Positions 1 to 11,600 of a stretch of 64,000 nt of DNA are shown one piece after another (the stretch's first letter is position 1; every line of letters starts with the position of its first letter). Origin of the DNA: Camelus bactrianus. Its lineage: Eukaryota; Chordata; Mammalia; Artiodactyla; Camelidae. The notes beneath the pieces were generated by a model that saw only the letters and a program-made list of their open reading frames with translations, was not told where the DNA came from and did not search any database. The stretch spans positions 372,001-436,000 of the forward strand of contig NC_133544.1 in the NCBI RefSeq assembly GCF_048773025.1, in the 5' to 3' direction. Both the position numbers and the translations under genes were made by a program.

Positions 1-289
1 CACTGGGTCACAGGTGAAGCTTAGGACAAAGGAGGCACCGATGCAGGAGGAGGCACCACGGGCACATGGGCCACTTCTAGGTGTGCATCAGGCCAGCTCA
101 GGCCTCATCACGTAGAAATACGTCTGTTTGGTGATGGATTGCTGCTGTGTGTGCCCAGCAATATGGCTTGGAGCCTGGAGGGGTCAGATAACACCCGGGT
201 CCTGATAGAAAGCCCACCAGTTTTAAACTCTCCACAAATACCTGAAATCATTGAACTTTTTTACTACACATGTGGTTCTGCATTCTACA

Positions 290-655
290 GAACAAGTAAA
301 AAATAAAATCACACAGTATGAACCATTTTTAGACTGATTTCTTTCACTCTGTAGGCATTAAATCTTTTGTGGACATTTCCTAGTTCGGCAGTTCATTTTA
401 TAAGTTGCTGAATAGAATTTGACTGCAGAGGTGACCCATAGGTTGTTTGTTCATTCCCTGAGGAAGGACATTGTGTTCCTCCATTTCTGTCATTTCCGAA
501 TGGAGCTATGTAATCATTAATGTGCAATTTGTTGTGTGGACATGTCTCAACGCTAGTTACATAATTACCTAGGAGTGTGGTTGCTGGGTCACAGAGTAAA
601 ACTGCATTTAGGTTTGCAGGAAGTTGCCCTGAGTAGCGACTGGGAAGGGGGCACC
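290..655 (-). mobile_element. L1 (LINE-1) 3'-end fragment, antisense
   Basis: Read on the plus strand, this stretch follows the well-known reverse complement of an old mammalian L1 3' region: a 'ttgtggacatttcctagtt' block, then 'cctaggagtgtggttgctgg' and a 'gtcacagagtaaaactgcat' block. It is therefore a truncated L1 lying on the minus strand. It has diverged strongly and has no open frame. The subfamily (L1M-type) and the ends are guesses. Confidence 0.55.
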
Positions 656-2781
656 AGCTGAACCAGTGACCTGTCTGGGGTGCAGCCCCGTGCACAAGAA
701 GAGGCCCACAGGGCTGGATCCCAGGGCTGGCCCTCAGCCCTAACTCTGCTTGCAGCCAAAACCACAGCCAGCATCCAGACACCTGAGCACAACTGGAACA
801 GGGCCTCCAGACATAATCCCGGCACCTCTGGGAGCACTTCTGGGAAGGAATGTGCCTCCCCCTCCAGACGCGCTCACATCACAGGGTCCTGAAGAATACG
901 AGTGCCTGATGTTGTATCAAGCTGTCAGGGGCTGTGGAAATTTCTTCTGTCACAATCAACACCTGGAACAGAATAATGCACCTTCCACGGAAACCCACTT
1001 CTCCACCTCATACCCGAGGGGAAGGTGACAGTCTGGTTAAATGACTGGACAGGGTCACATGCAGGTGGTGCTGCTGGGAAACAGCCCCAGAAGGTCCACG
1101 TCCAGAGCCCAAGGTGCTTCCTCTTCACTCTTCAGGGAGGACCTGGGAGCTCAAGGACGCTCATCTGGATCCTACGCAGAAGGGAAACGTGCAGAGACCA
1201 CCTCCCCTGGTTATGCTTTAGAAACACCAGGTTGGTCGCACCGATGAGATACTCGGGAGACAGGTGTGACAGTAGAGCCCAGAGGTGATGGTGGCCTGGA
1301 CTCGTTTGCATCCACACCAGGACGTGAGGTTAGGGTGGTTCAGTCCACCCCCCAGCCAGCAGCCTTGTGAGCCTGGGGTCTGCGGTCATTACCAGGACCT
1401 CTCACGACACCTCAGCTCACCTGTGAGAACTGGGTGATTCTGTGCCCACTAGACAGACTCCCAGAAGAGTCTCCTGAGCTCGAACCTGTTGACGAACATG
1501 ACGTCTACATGACTTTGTGGCGAACAGTTTATAGACAGGTGACCATCCCCGCATCAAACATTGACCCTGGGACGTCAGGTGTGTTTCACAGCCTGCTGAT
1601 CCCCCATTGTCCATGCAGGGTTCATAACAGAGGTAAAGTTAGGTGGAGAATGAGGCAGGATGGGCACTTGGGAGGCTGAGTGCAAGTCTGTACATTTGAC
1701 AGGAGGGAGTGGAACGGGGCTGGGATGGGAGTGGCCAAGGGGCTTGAAGCCTGTGTGATTGGGGTTGGTATCACTGCTCCTAGACCATCTAGTAGGAATC
1801 CCGTTCCAGACGTGCTGAATCAGTGGTGAACCTGGGGGATTAAAAGCAGAAGTGAGGTCCAGGCTGAATGTAGAGCCAGGGAACAGGCAGAAGTTGATCA
1901 GAGCTTCTCATTTTGAGATGCACTTGTGTCTTAGGGAAGAGTTGGTTTTGAACCCAGCGTGTCTGTCCTCTTCCCTAAATAACGGGCATGCGCCGTCTGA
2001 GCGAGGCATCCGTCCCCCACCTCCCCACCTCTGTCTGCAGAGGCGGGGTCCTTGGGGAAAGCCCTGAAGCTCTGGCTTGTCAGCACCTGCTTCCCCCTCT
2101 TCCTGCTGCCTGTTGTTTCTGACTGTGCTCCGATGAGGGTCTCCCTCTCAAGGTTCTGCATCTTGTCTCATTTTGTGTATAACCCCCCCTGTCTCTGTGG
2201 GTCCCCACAGGAGCGTGAATAGACCATGAGGCCCATGGACAACGTCTAGAACGTTGAGGGTGTGAACTGAGAGGGGCTGGGTGTGATGAACGAAATGCGG
2301 CTTCATGGGTTTGACACAATGGGGTTCCTGAGGGCCCACCTCACAAGACAGCTTTTCTACTCCCACAGCACAGGAAGGGTGGAGCAGAATGCGGGCCTCT
2401 ATCTCACATGAAAACTGCAAGCTGACCATGCGACACTCACACGTCCAATGACGAAGACACGCAGAGGAGGGTCCAGGGAAACACAGGGGGATCTGTCCTG
2501 GGCTCAGTTCTGGGGAAAAGGAACAGGTTCTGAGTGGATGAGGAGCACTGGGCCGGGAAAGGAAGGGCGGGAGGGAAGATGGGCTTGAAGGAGAGCAGCT
2601 CTTGTCCCAGAGGGAGGGGCTGCCCTTTGACTGGTGTCCAAGGGGTCCCATGGACAGGTCCCCTCCCCTCCCTGATGCACAAGCCACATAAGCCAAGAGA
2701 AGTGACACTCACAGCGGTTCTCAAAGAAACAGGGGAGACTAACTCAGCCCTTCCCTATTTATGAAGACAGGGCCCCTCCAC
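656..2781. other. Intergenic, upstream of the first V gene
   Basis: I see no gene, RNA or clear repeat here. Short open frames on both strands have no recognisable protein content. The last few hundred bases are the 5' flank of the IGHV4-type gene. Confidence 0.5.
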
Positions 2782-2789
2782 ATGCAAAT
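2782..2789 (+). promoter_or_regulatory. Ig octamer promoter element (ATGCAAAT)
   Basis: A perfect octamer ATGCAAAT lies about 110 bases before the leader ATG at 2901. Octamers at this distance bind Oct-1/Oct-2 (with OCA-B) and drive V gene transcription in B cells. Its orientation matches the gene. Confidence 0.85.
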
Positions 2790-2900
2790 TCCCCTTCAAG
2801 CTCGAGGGTAAAATCCACGCTTGGGAGGTGGGAGCTCACAGCTCTGTCCTCACACGGGGCTGAGGTCTCTGGGGAAGGCAGGGCTGTGGTCTAGGGGAAG

Positions 2901-3341
2901 ATGAGACTGTTGGGTCTTCTCCTGTGCCTGGTGGCAGGTCCCCAAGGTGAGTGTCTCAGGTGCCAGGCACGGGTCTGTGGGGATGGAAGTGGTGGAGGTG
3001 ACTCACGATGACTGATTCTCCATGTCCCCAGGTGTCCTGTCCCAGGTGCAGCTGCAGGAGTCGGGCCCAGGCCTGGTGAAGCCCTCGCAGACGCTCTCCC
3101 TCACCTGCACTGTCTCTGGTGGCTCCATCACAACCAGCTATTACTACTGGAGCTGGATCCGCCAGCCCCCAGGGAAGGGGCTGGAGTGGATGGGAGCCAT
3201 AGCTTATAGTGGCAGCACTTACTACAGCCCATCCCTCAAGAGCCGCACCTCCATCTCCAGGGACACGTCCAAGAACCAGTTCTCCCTGCAGCTGAGCTCT
3301 GTGACCCCTGAGGACACAGCCATGTATTACTGTGCCAGAGA
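2901..3341 (+). CDS. IGHV4: Immunoglobulin heavy variable gene, IGHV4 family, conventional VH
   Basis: Encodes the variable domain of an Ig heavy chain, used after V-D-J joining in B cells. Two exons: leader part 1 at 2901-2946 ([15 protein letters not shown]), donor gtgag at 2947, acceptor ag ending at 3031, then leader part 2 plus V-region at 3032-3341. The V-region starts with CAG at 3043 ([15 protein letters not shown]). It keeps the first cysteine (SLTCTVS), the core tryptophan ([12 protein letters not shown]) and the second cysteine (MYYCAR). CDR1 is long ([10 protein letters not shown]) and CDR2 is IAYSGST. Framework-2 residues are I42, G49, L50 and W52, so this is a conventional VH and not a VHH, although VH4 genes are reported to contribute to camelid heavy-chain-only antibodies. 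No stop or frameshift. A 23-spacer RSS follows and an octamer precedes it, so it looks functional. Its only weak point is a non-consensus heptamer. Confidence 0.93.
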
Positions 3342-3380
3342 CACACTGAGGGGATGTCAGAGTGTGCCCACACACAAACC
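3342..3380 (+). promoter_or_regulatory. V-RSS with 23-base spacer (IGHV4 gene)
   Basis: Heptamer CACACTG at 3342-3348, 23-base spacer, nonamer ACACAAACC at 3372-3380. RAG1/2 would cut before the first C. The fifth heptamer base is C where the consensus CACAGTG has G, which may lower recombination efficiency. The essential first CAC is kept. Confidence 0.9.
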
Positions 3381-4796
3381 TCCCCGCCTGGGGAGCCCAG
3401 GACCCCCGGGGGGTGCTCAGGACCCACCAAGGGCAGGGCTGAGCCCCAGAGCAGGTGCAGAGGGGCTGGGAGGGGTTTGCGGTTAGAATCCCTGGTTTCC
3501 TTTTCCTGTTCATCTGCTCTACCAGAGACCCCCTGCTGGACACTAATTTTTCATTCTTTTGACTCATTTGATTCCAACAATAATATTGTACTCAGAATAT
3601 ATTTTATTTTCTTCTCAAAAAGGTCCAAAGGATGCTAGGTTTTAAGATAAATTTCCAGGTGAGTCTGGATGTCTCAGAACTGTTGAATGTTCTGAGAAGG
3701 CCCAGGCACTTGTACTACACGTCTAAACTGTTATTCATCTTTGTCTTTGCTCCCAGGGCAGGAGGCTGCACACCCTCCATCTTCCTGTCAAAGGGCACAA
3801 GGGTTTGCATTGTGCAGGATGCGTTTTACAGACGCTAATGCCAGGGTGCCCCGGACAGCATTACTCATGGGGCACGGGGACTACAGTTCAAATATGGGAT
3901 AAAATTAATTTGCAGCCCAATATGAAAACTGCTGTTGTATTTAAACACCTCATGGACAATTGCAATGTGGGCAGCACTTTGAATCGCCCAACACACTAAC
4001 ATTCCCCCTTGAGGTCGGTCAAGGTGAGATGCTCTGCCCTCTTGTTTCAACTCCCATCACGTAAATGAGTCTCCTTCCAGGTCCAGTTAGTGCCAGGTTT
4101 TTCCCTCTTTGTGGTAGAAGGAGTCAGTTTGCCTGTTTGAGCTGGTCCATGTGTTGTCCTGAAGCGCAGTGCAGCGTCCCTGAGCACAAAGTGCTGTGAG
4201 TGACTTACCAGAAATTATCTGTGACAGACAAGCTCCATCCAGGCATGAGTTATACTGATGGGGGCATTGAGCTTGAAATAAAGCTTCAATATACATTTTC
4301 TTCAAATAAACAAATTCACATCTCACTTTGGGTATTTGTGTCAGCCTTGGAAACTTGTCTCAATTACAAACACAGACGGTAAAATGGAGATTTATGGCCG
4401 AGAAGATGGTGACATAGACTGGATGGAAAACCACTGTGAGGAGGCTTCAAGGTCAGGGGGATTCTGGGCAGACTGTCTCCAGAGGATTCTTGATACCGGA
4501 GGCCAGAGTGGTCAGATGTTCCCTTGGAGATGGTGGATTAGGTGAATAGGATCAAATATTGAGGGCGATCATATTTCCAGGGTGAGGAGTCTCACTAACC
4601 TGACTCAGCAGGTTTCTTGATAAAACTGGGACATGCAAAGATGGACCCAGAATCCCGCAGGCCCAGACCTCGTGGAGAAAAGCATCTCAAGGAGCCTGAG
4701 TGATGAATGGTCAGAGGGTCTTTGTGAGCTTCGAGTCAGGGTTCTTATCTTCACTGGCGTGATTCTCTGAGAGCAGAAGGCTTAATCCAAAGGGAC
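3381..4796. other. Intergenic between IGHV4 gene and its pseudogene
   Basis: This is 3' flank of the IGHV4 gene. I recognise no gene or repeat family in it. AT-rich stretches occur around 3540-3640 and 3890-3950. Confidence 0.5.
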
Positions 4797-5205
4797 ATGG
4801 GCTCCTTCTGGTCATTCCTCCTCTTGATGGCTCGTCTCAGCTGTGAGCACCTCCTGGGTCTGAGGAACACTGACCTATGTGGATGGTGCTGTGAAGTGAT
4901 TGTGTCTTTGTGTTTCCAGTCCCCAGGTGTCCTGTCACGGGTGCTGGTGTAGGAGTTGGTCAAAGAGTATTGAAGACTCTCCCCCGCACCTACTCTGTCT
5001 CTGGGACCCCCTCCATCACACACAGTGGTTACTGGGGGATCTGTCACACCCCCAGGGAAAGGACTGGGTAACTCACTTGCTTTGGGTGTACGGTCTATGT
5101 CTCTTAAAAGGCACCTCCATCTCCACAGACATATTGGAGATGAGGTTTCCCTGCAGCACAGCTCTGGGGTCTCTGAGGGCACAGCCATGTGTCACTCTCA
5201 CATGA
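4797..5205 (+). pseudogene. IGHV4-type pseudogene, badly decayed
   Basis: A leader-like exon starts at ATG 4797 (MGSFWSFLLLMARLS), close to the usual IGHV4 leader MKHLWFFLLLVAAPS. The splice donor is spoiled: the exon is followed by CTGTGAG instead of GTGAG. After an intron of about 85 bases, 'ccccaggtgtcctgtc' (4921 on) matches the acceptor and leader part 2 of the intact gene at 3027-3042. The V-region body (from about 4937) keeps recognisable blocks such as 'cccccagggaaaggactggg', 'ggcacctccatctccacag' and 'gagggcacagccatgtgtca'. An early TAG lies in the fifth or sixth V codon, and several small deletions have removed the framework-2 tryptophan region and the second cysteine codon (cac in place of tgt). 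No usable RSS follows. This is clearly a relic of the same family as the gene 1.9 kb upstream. Confidence 0.8.
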
Positions 5206-5734
5206 GGGAGAGTGAGTGAGGGGAGGTCAGGGTGGCCCAGATGAAACCAGCCCTGCAGGGAGGGCTCAGGCCACCAGGGGTCACCCAGGATCATGAGGAA
5301 ACAAGAGGGACAGTTTCAGAGCAGGTGCAGGAGAAGCCATGGGGGGTTTCCTCCCAGACACTGGGGATGCTCCACTGGACCATCACCTTCCCTGGAAGCC
5401 CATCCATAATGATTCCAGGCAAACATCTTCTTTCTGAACTTGAGCTTTTTTTCAGGGTGTCTGAATTGTCTGTCCTTTTTCCCTCATTTGTTGTAGGACC
5501 AGACACAGAAGAAATGTTTTTTCATGGGACCTTTAGTTGAAATGTATCCACTAACTACTCTTTTTCATTGTCAAATTTACAGATGTTAAATGACACAAAT
5601 GATTCTTCTGTGCATCCTCGAGTCTGCCCTCCACCTTCCAGTGTATTTCCAGGCATTTCATCCTCGAGAGTGTCCTGAGTCCTGTTTCCTGCAGTGCCTT
5701 TCCCTAGAATAGCATGAGGAATGTTGTGTAGTTG
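5206..5734. other. Intergenic
   Basis: 3' flank of the IGHV4 pseudogene. Nothing recognisable. Confidence 0.5.
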
Positions 5735-5955
5735 GAAATTGATGTTTGTGTCATGCTGGAGTCATTCTGTCCCCCAGAGGACACTTGGAAATGTCTGCAG
5801 ACAGGTTGGGCTGTCACATGTGGCGTGTGCTACAGGAACCTAGTTACCCAGAGGGCAGAGTCCATCGATGCTGCTCAACACTCCACAATGCACACAGAAA
5901 CTCCCAAAATGAGAAACTAGCCTCAAATGTCAATAATGTGGAAAAACTCTGAGAG
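5735..5955 (+). mobile_element. MER20 (hAT-Charlie non-autonomous DNA transposon)
   Basis: The stretch follows the MER20 consensus from memory almost end to end: 'cccccagaggacacttgga', 'aatgtctgcagacaggttgg', 'gatgctgctcaacactccac', 'aatgcacacagaaactccc' and 'cctcaaatgtcaataatgt'. The length of about 220 bases is that of a full copy. MER20 is an old eutherian element, so this insertion predates camelids. It carries no coding capacity. Confidence 0.8.
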
Positions 5956-6689
5956 AAACCTTTGTATCTTGTCAACTTCATAAAAATGTTGACATGCAGA
6001 AGGTAAATTTCTATATGTAAATAATTTTCACTGAATGAAAACATGAACAAACACCAAAATTGGGCCTTCAGTTCACTCACAGGCACCTTACAGCCTCTTC
6101 ACCCCTGTGTGCTGGTTGTGGGCCGGAGGGTCCTGAGCACAGGCCTGCAGGTGAAGGGGACATTGGAGCAGAGAGCCAGCACTGGGGAGGGGCCGTGTCC
6201 CTGCTTCACCTGATCCCCAAACAAGACAGGGCAAGGCTGAACCTGGATGTTATAATATTCACTAAAATCCAACCTATATCAGCTATTATAGGTTTTTAAT
6301 TTGTATTAATAATTAATCTCAATATTAACTGATATTTCACATGTTTGTCTTATATCTAGAATAATTTTGAATGTAATTTTTCAATTCATACTATTATATC
6401 CAAACATGCCATTTGTATCACAGACACTTTGTGTCGGAAACAGCCAGGCCTTCACCAGCATGCCCACCCCCTCCCCCAGGGACTCACAGCTACTCTGCAC
6501 CTCCCCTCACCTCCTGCAGGCTAGACATGGCCCCCTGCTGTCTCCTACACAGGGTTGCTGCTAGGAATGTCTGTGAACGTAGGACCACATGTGCACCCCA
6601 GTGACTAGCTCACAAAATTATAGGAAATAAAAGATAAATAAATTGAATAAAAGTGTCTCAGAAGTTAATGAGGCTCACAGCAAAAGAGA
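5956..6689. other. Intergenic
   Basis: AT-rich around 6250-6400 with no recognised gene or repeat. Confidence 0.45.
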
Positions 6690-6815
6690 ATGTGACAATG
6701 AATATATATATATGCTCATGTATAACTGAAAAATTGTGCTCTAAACTGAAATTTGACACTACATTGTAAAATGACTATAACTCAATAAAAATAGTTTATA
6801 TATATAAATAAAGAA
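6690..6815 (+). mobile_element. L1 3' tail, sense
   Basis: 'atgtataactgaaaaattg', 'aaatttgacactacattgta' and 'aaatgactataactcaata' are the terminal segment of an ungulate-type L1 3' UTR, ending in an AT-rich tail (aataaaaatag...). It is 5'-truncated, so only the last 130 bases or so remain. Confidence 0.65.
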
Positions 6816-7797
6816 GTAAACGGTTTTCACATACAACAGACTGAAAGTTATTTCAAAGGCAAAAATGGGTTTATTTGGAACCAACAGAGAATTATGGTTT
6901 GGGGTCTGCCGTCCTGGTGAGCCACAAGCAAGTCCCCAGTGAAAACAGAGACATGACTCTTTTACAGAATGAAAGGGGAGGTGAGAGGGCTCCTGTGAAC
7001 AGGAGTCCATGGGTTTTCATTGGCTGAGTCCTTACCAGGAAAGAAGAGGAGGCCTTGCTTCTCCCTGTTGGGCTCAGACATGAAGTTCCCAGGTTCCAGG
7101 GTGGAAGCTGCAGTCCTCCTACCTGAGAGCCACTGTGAAAAGGCTGCTTAGAGGGGCTTCTCGTAGGTGATCAGGACTCAGGAGGTGGTCACTCGGTGTG
7201 ACGCAGTCACGAGGGACTTCATTGCTGACGGAGGGGAGAAGCGTGGATGTGCTGAGGTTGAGACAACATAGCACAGCTCTTTGAGGAGCAGAGAACAAAA
7301 GGGCATCTTAGGAGGGGACGCGGCTGACTGAGATATCTTGACTGTGATGGGTGGACCTGAACAAAGGGTCAGAGGCCATGAGGACCCCAAGGCAGTGGGA
7401 GTCTCCCTGTGCCACAGCATTCGGCTCACGGCTATAAAACCCTAGAGGTCTGCGGAGGCCCCTGTGGTTTTGGTCAACACCCCAAGACAGCCCCTTGCTT
7501 TTATACAAGAAGGAGAAAGGGGTCTGGTAATCAGGTTGCCCACAGCAGGACGGGATCTTCAAATGCTCCTTTAAGGCGTTGAATCTGTGTCTTCTGGTTC
7601 CTCCCTTAAAATGGAGTCGGGATTGCCAGTGTTGAGAAAACTTCATGTAGGTTTTCCTTGAGAGAGAAGTGTGGAATCCATCTCAACAGTAAGCAGCTAG
7701 CCTTCCAAAATCCCTCATATTTGGCGATTAGTGTTGCATTTAGGAAACGTAAAAACACCATGGATGTAAGTAGAGGCTTGTTCTGACGTCAGATGCC
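6816..7797. other. Intergenic, possibly old repeat-derived
   Basis: No gene recognised. Short phrases around 7010-7110 ('cattggctgagtccttacca') recur loosely around 11580-11640, which hints at two copies of an old repeat that I cannot name. Confidence 0.35.
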
Positions 7798-8120
7798 CTA
7801 GACATCAAATATGATGCTGGGAAACTGCACATTTTCTGTAGCCACATTTAGTCCCTTAGAGGCTAAAAGTTTATAAGGAGTAGATGCTGTCTTCCTGCAA
7901 GAACGTTTGAGAAGAAGAGCAAAGAAGCAAATTATCCACATATTGCAACAAAAGAGAAAATCTAGAAAACTTTGGATCATCCAGACCAGCCTTCCGGTGG
8001 CTCCAGAAATGAGAAGGACTCTCAACAAATCCCTGAAGCACTAATGTCCTGGTGAGCTTTTCTCTTCCCACTGAAGGCTAAAAGGTAACGGCTACCTCCA
8101 TCGGCTGGAATAGTAACCAG
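7798..8120 (-). mobile_element. Fossil endogenous retrovirus fragment (class I-like pol, RT region)
   Basis: On the minus strand, short translated blocks resemble a retroviral reverse transcriptase: QGFVESPSHF (compare the LPQGF..SP.LF motif) and, further on, LLQYVDNLLLCS, which matches the region of the YVDD catalytic motif. The fragment is small, isolated and broken, with no LTR, gag or env beside it that I can recognise. It looks much older than the provirus at 16.7-23.8 kb. Confidence 0.55.
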
Positions 8121-8214
8121 TGCACAGTGGACACCAGTTACAGTAAAGGCTTCACTGCCAGTGGGAGTGGATGTTAGCACCACAGGAGGGTTAGGGATGA
8201 AAGGGTGATAAAGG

Positions 8215-8680
8215 ATTAGAGTGCACTTTATTATTCTTATTATCTTTACAATTATTTTGCTTCTTATTGACACGTGGAACATTTCCAATGTTAGTTTTCG
8301 GTGCATAGCAGACAGATGCAGTTCTGCACACACGTAGGTATATTTTCAGAGATTACTTTCTGTATGTTATGTACAAATCGTAGAACACAGTTCCCTGCAC
8401 TATACGGTAGCTCTTTGTTTTACATCTGTGTTACGTATGGTAATGTGTATCTTAATCCCAAACTCTTAATTTATCCCTCCCCTGCCCTTTGCACTTTGGT
8501 GAACATAGTTTGTTTTCTGGTCCATGAGTCTACATTTGTCTTTTAAGTAAGGGTTTTTGCATTTTTTAATTCCACATCATGGGATAAGTCTTTTGCTATC
8601 TGACTTAACTCACTTAATATGATTGTGTTTATATCCATCTGTGTTGCTGCCGATGGCATTATTTTACCCTTTTTAAAGTA
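8215..8680 (-). mobile_element. L1 3'-end fragment, antisense
   Basis: The plus strand shows the familiar reverse complement of an L1 3' region: 'ccctgcactatacggtagct', 'ctctttgttttacatctgtg', 'tccatgagtctacatttgtc', then 'attccacatcatgggataag' and 'gttgctgccgatggcattat'. It is truncated and non-coding. Ends are approximate. Confidence 0.65.
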
Positions 8681-11600
8681 CACGTGGAACACATACATGA
8701 TGAAGTATTGCTCAGCCATATTTCAATGCAGTCTGCTGATCTGAGGTCCTAGACACCACTCCCCTCTTGGCATTGGGGTTTTCTCTCCAGGAAAATGAGA
8801 GTATCTCAGAAACACCTACAAGGGCCAATGAAGGCTTCAGCCTTGGAATCTGCTCCTCTGGGCTTCATGGCCTGAAGGGCTTCCTTCCTTGCAGGACATT
8901 GATTAATCCTGGGAAGGTGTTAAATTCTGTTTGAATCTTGAAGGAGGCTGCACTGTGAAGTTTACGAAAATCATTTGGAGACTTTGCCCATAAACAGGTG
9001 GTAGCTAACTCAGTAGGAAAAATGGTCACTGCTTATACAATCAGCTATAGTATCGTCAGAGACAAAACAAATCAATGATGTCTTAAGGCCACTTAATCAA
9101 TTTCATACATACTCTGATGGCTGCTCTCACATGCCAGAATCATTTCCCCCTTTGGGGAGACAGAAACTGTAGCAGGATGCTTCACTGTGAAGTCTCATTC
9201 CATAAATGGATAGAGGTGGAGTTACTAAGGAGTAAAAGGTGTGCATCTCTCAAAAGGCCTAAATAAAAGTGGGAGGTCCAGAGGCAGAGACCCCTTGAGG
9301 CTCATCACAGGTCCCCGCTGTGTGAACTGCTTTAGTTCCCTGAGCCTGGGCTGCCTTCAGTAGCGCAGGTGAGCAGGGAGAGTCCGGCTTCAGTGCCCAA
9401 TATGACTGGGGGAGACTCATCCCCAATCTGAGAAATGTGTGTCCACGCCTATTGAGAGAAAGGACTGGGGAGAGCCCAGCTATTCCCTCAGAGCCTGTCA
9501 CTGGGGATCAGGAGGATGCTGGGAAGGCTGGTCAGAGGGCTGATGGTGCCTGAAGTGCACACACTTGTAACAACCTCTTTCCCAATGTCCTGTGTCTTGT
9601 CAATAATAGCGGAGAGAAGGAGCCTTTTGCTTTTGTTTAGGAGCCCTCAGTTGCTGGAATTCAAGTTTAATAATGTAAGATTCATCCCTTTGGGAGACTC
9701 ATCTTCAGTGTGAGACAGGTGGTTTGCAAAGGTAAGTAAATCTGGGTCTGGACAGGGTATAGCTTTGCATTCCAGCTTGGAACTTCTCACTACAAAAGAA
9801 ATGTACTGCCTGAGCTTATTAATAGACACACATTTAAAAGGTACCTAAGTGGAATAAACTTCAGGAGCAGGAACATAACTTTCTTTTAAAAGTATCTGAA
9901 GTTGTTTGTGATAAACATGGACATATTCAACCGATTTTTATGGGAAACCTGGATTTTGATTCCAAATAACAGTCTTGAAAATGTCTCAGGAATTGCCCAG
10001 TGAATTTGCCTAAATAATACTAGAGACTTTTTATATAGTAAGTTACTGGACGCTTCTCCTGGTCACAAATCTAAACACCTTTCAGGATTCTCCCAGAAGC
10101 AAGTTACACCAACGCCAGGCCTGACCTGCACAATAACCACAGGAACGGGATGATGGAAGTCACAGAAGCCGGGCCGATGAGTCTGAGGGACCCCGTTAAA
10201 TTCCTCAGCGAGGATCATTGGTTGCTTTGGGGAAATCTTTGAATATGGTTTGCACTTTACTTTCGTCCAGGAAAGAAAGTAATTGTGAGATTACCCTCTG
10301 GGTCCTCAGAGGGATTAACTTCAGAGGAACAAGTTCTGACAAGTTGGAGGAAAAGTGCGTGGGGAGAATTTCAGAGGAAGTGCGAAGTTCGAGGAGACAC
10401 TGACTGTGGAAGACCTGAGGGAACAGCGGAGGTGCAGGAGTAAGAGGCGAGGGAGGAATTGGTGCTGGAGGGAAGCCTGAGACCCACAGGCCAGGGAAGG
10501 GGAGCCCGAGGCACAGAGGCCCAGTTTTCTTTCCTTAGTCCCTGTTTGCCCCAGTTAATCTTGTGATCATGTTTTAGAACAGGCAACTTAAGGTTCCTAA
10601 ACGTGTTTCTAAGGCACAGAATAATGAGGGAAACAGGTGTTCCATTAAATTTTGAAGATGTTTCATAGTTCTCCAACTTGGTTTCAAGAAAAGTAAGTTT
10701 GAGTTTTTCTAAAGTTCACCATCATGGCCATTGACATGTGTATTTAATGGAAGCATGAATCGCTTTTGGCCAGGCCTGTCCATTTCACTATACATTTCCA
10801 CAGGGAAGGTCCGTGGTTTTAAAACACAAAAGTAGCTGGGGTTCCTGTAGCAGAGGTGACCTCAGAACAGTTAGATAACTTGGACCCCAATTCTGAAGCT
10901 GATTTCTGGAGAATAAAGGAATAATTTCCAAGCAGCCTAAAGGGTCAAACTGCTCAAATAGCACAAATAGCCAGCAAGCCCAACACCAGTCAGGTCTAAG
11001 GGATCAGTCTGGTTCTAAAGGAGCCAGGATGAAGGATGCTCAGCACAGGCCCAGTAGATCAGCCCTTATTTCCAAGGAGTGGGAGGAAGGCCGGCCACTT
11101 CCAGCTGGAACAACCTGATTTCAAACTCAGTCTAAATGCCAAATAAGTAATTGTATAAAATTTAAGAACTTATGTCGGAAGGGTAAATCTTAAGCAGTTC
11201 TCAGACAAAGCCTGCACAGATGTGGAAGCTGGGATCCAGGAGAATGATTTAGACTCAATCTCCAGGGTAGGTGAGAATCACAGGGTGCAGCCATTGGCCC
11301 AGTGTGGGTCCCACACCTGTTTGCTCAGGAGCCTCACAGTCATACGGGGTCTTGTCTCATTCCATAAGGGCCATGAAAATGTTGACCTGACACAAAGAGA
11401 TGGCCAGTTATATTTCCAGCAAAAAGAAGCGTTGTATTCAGGATCAACAATGATTTCCCTTCAGGGCCTGGAATCACAGAGAGCCACCTGCAGCTCCTAG
11501 CATACACGGGGATAAGAATTATTTTGCAGATGGGAATAGATGTTGGAGGAGGGGCTGTAGTGAACAAGGCACCCAGGGCTTCTCACCGGCTGAGCTGTGA

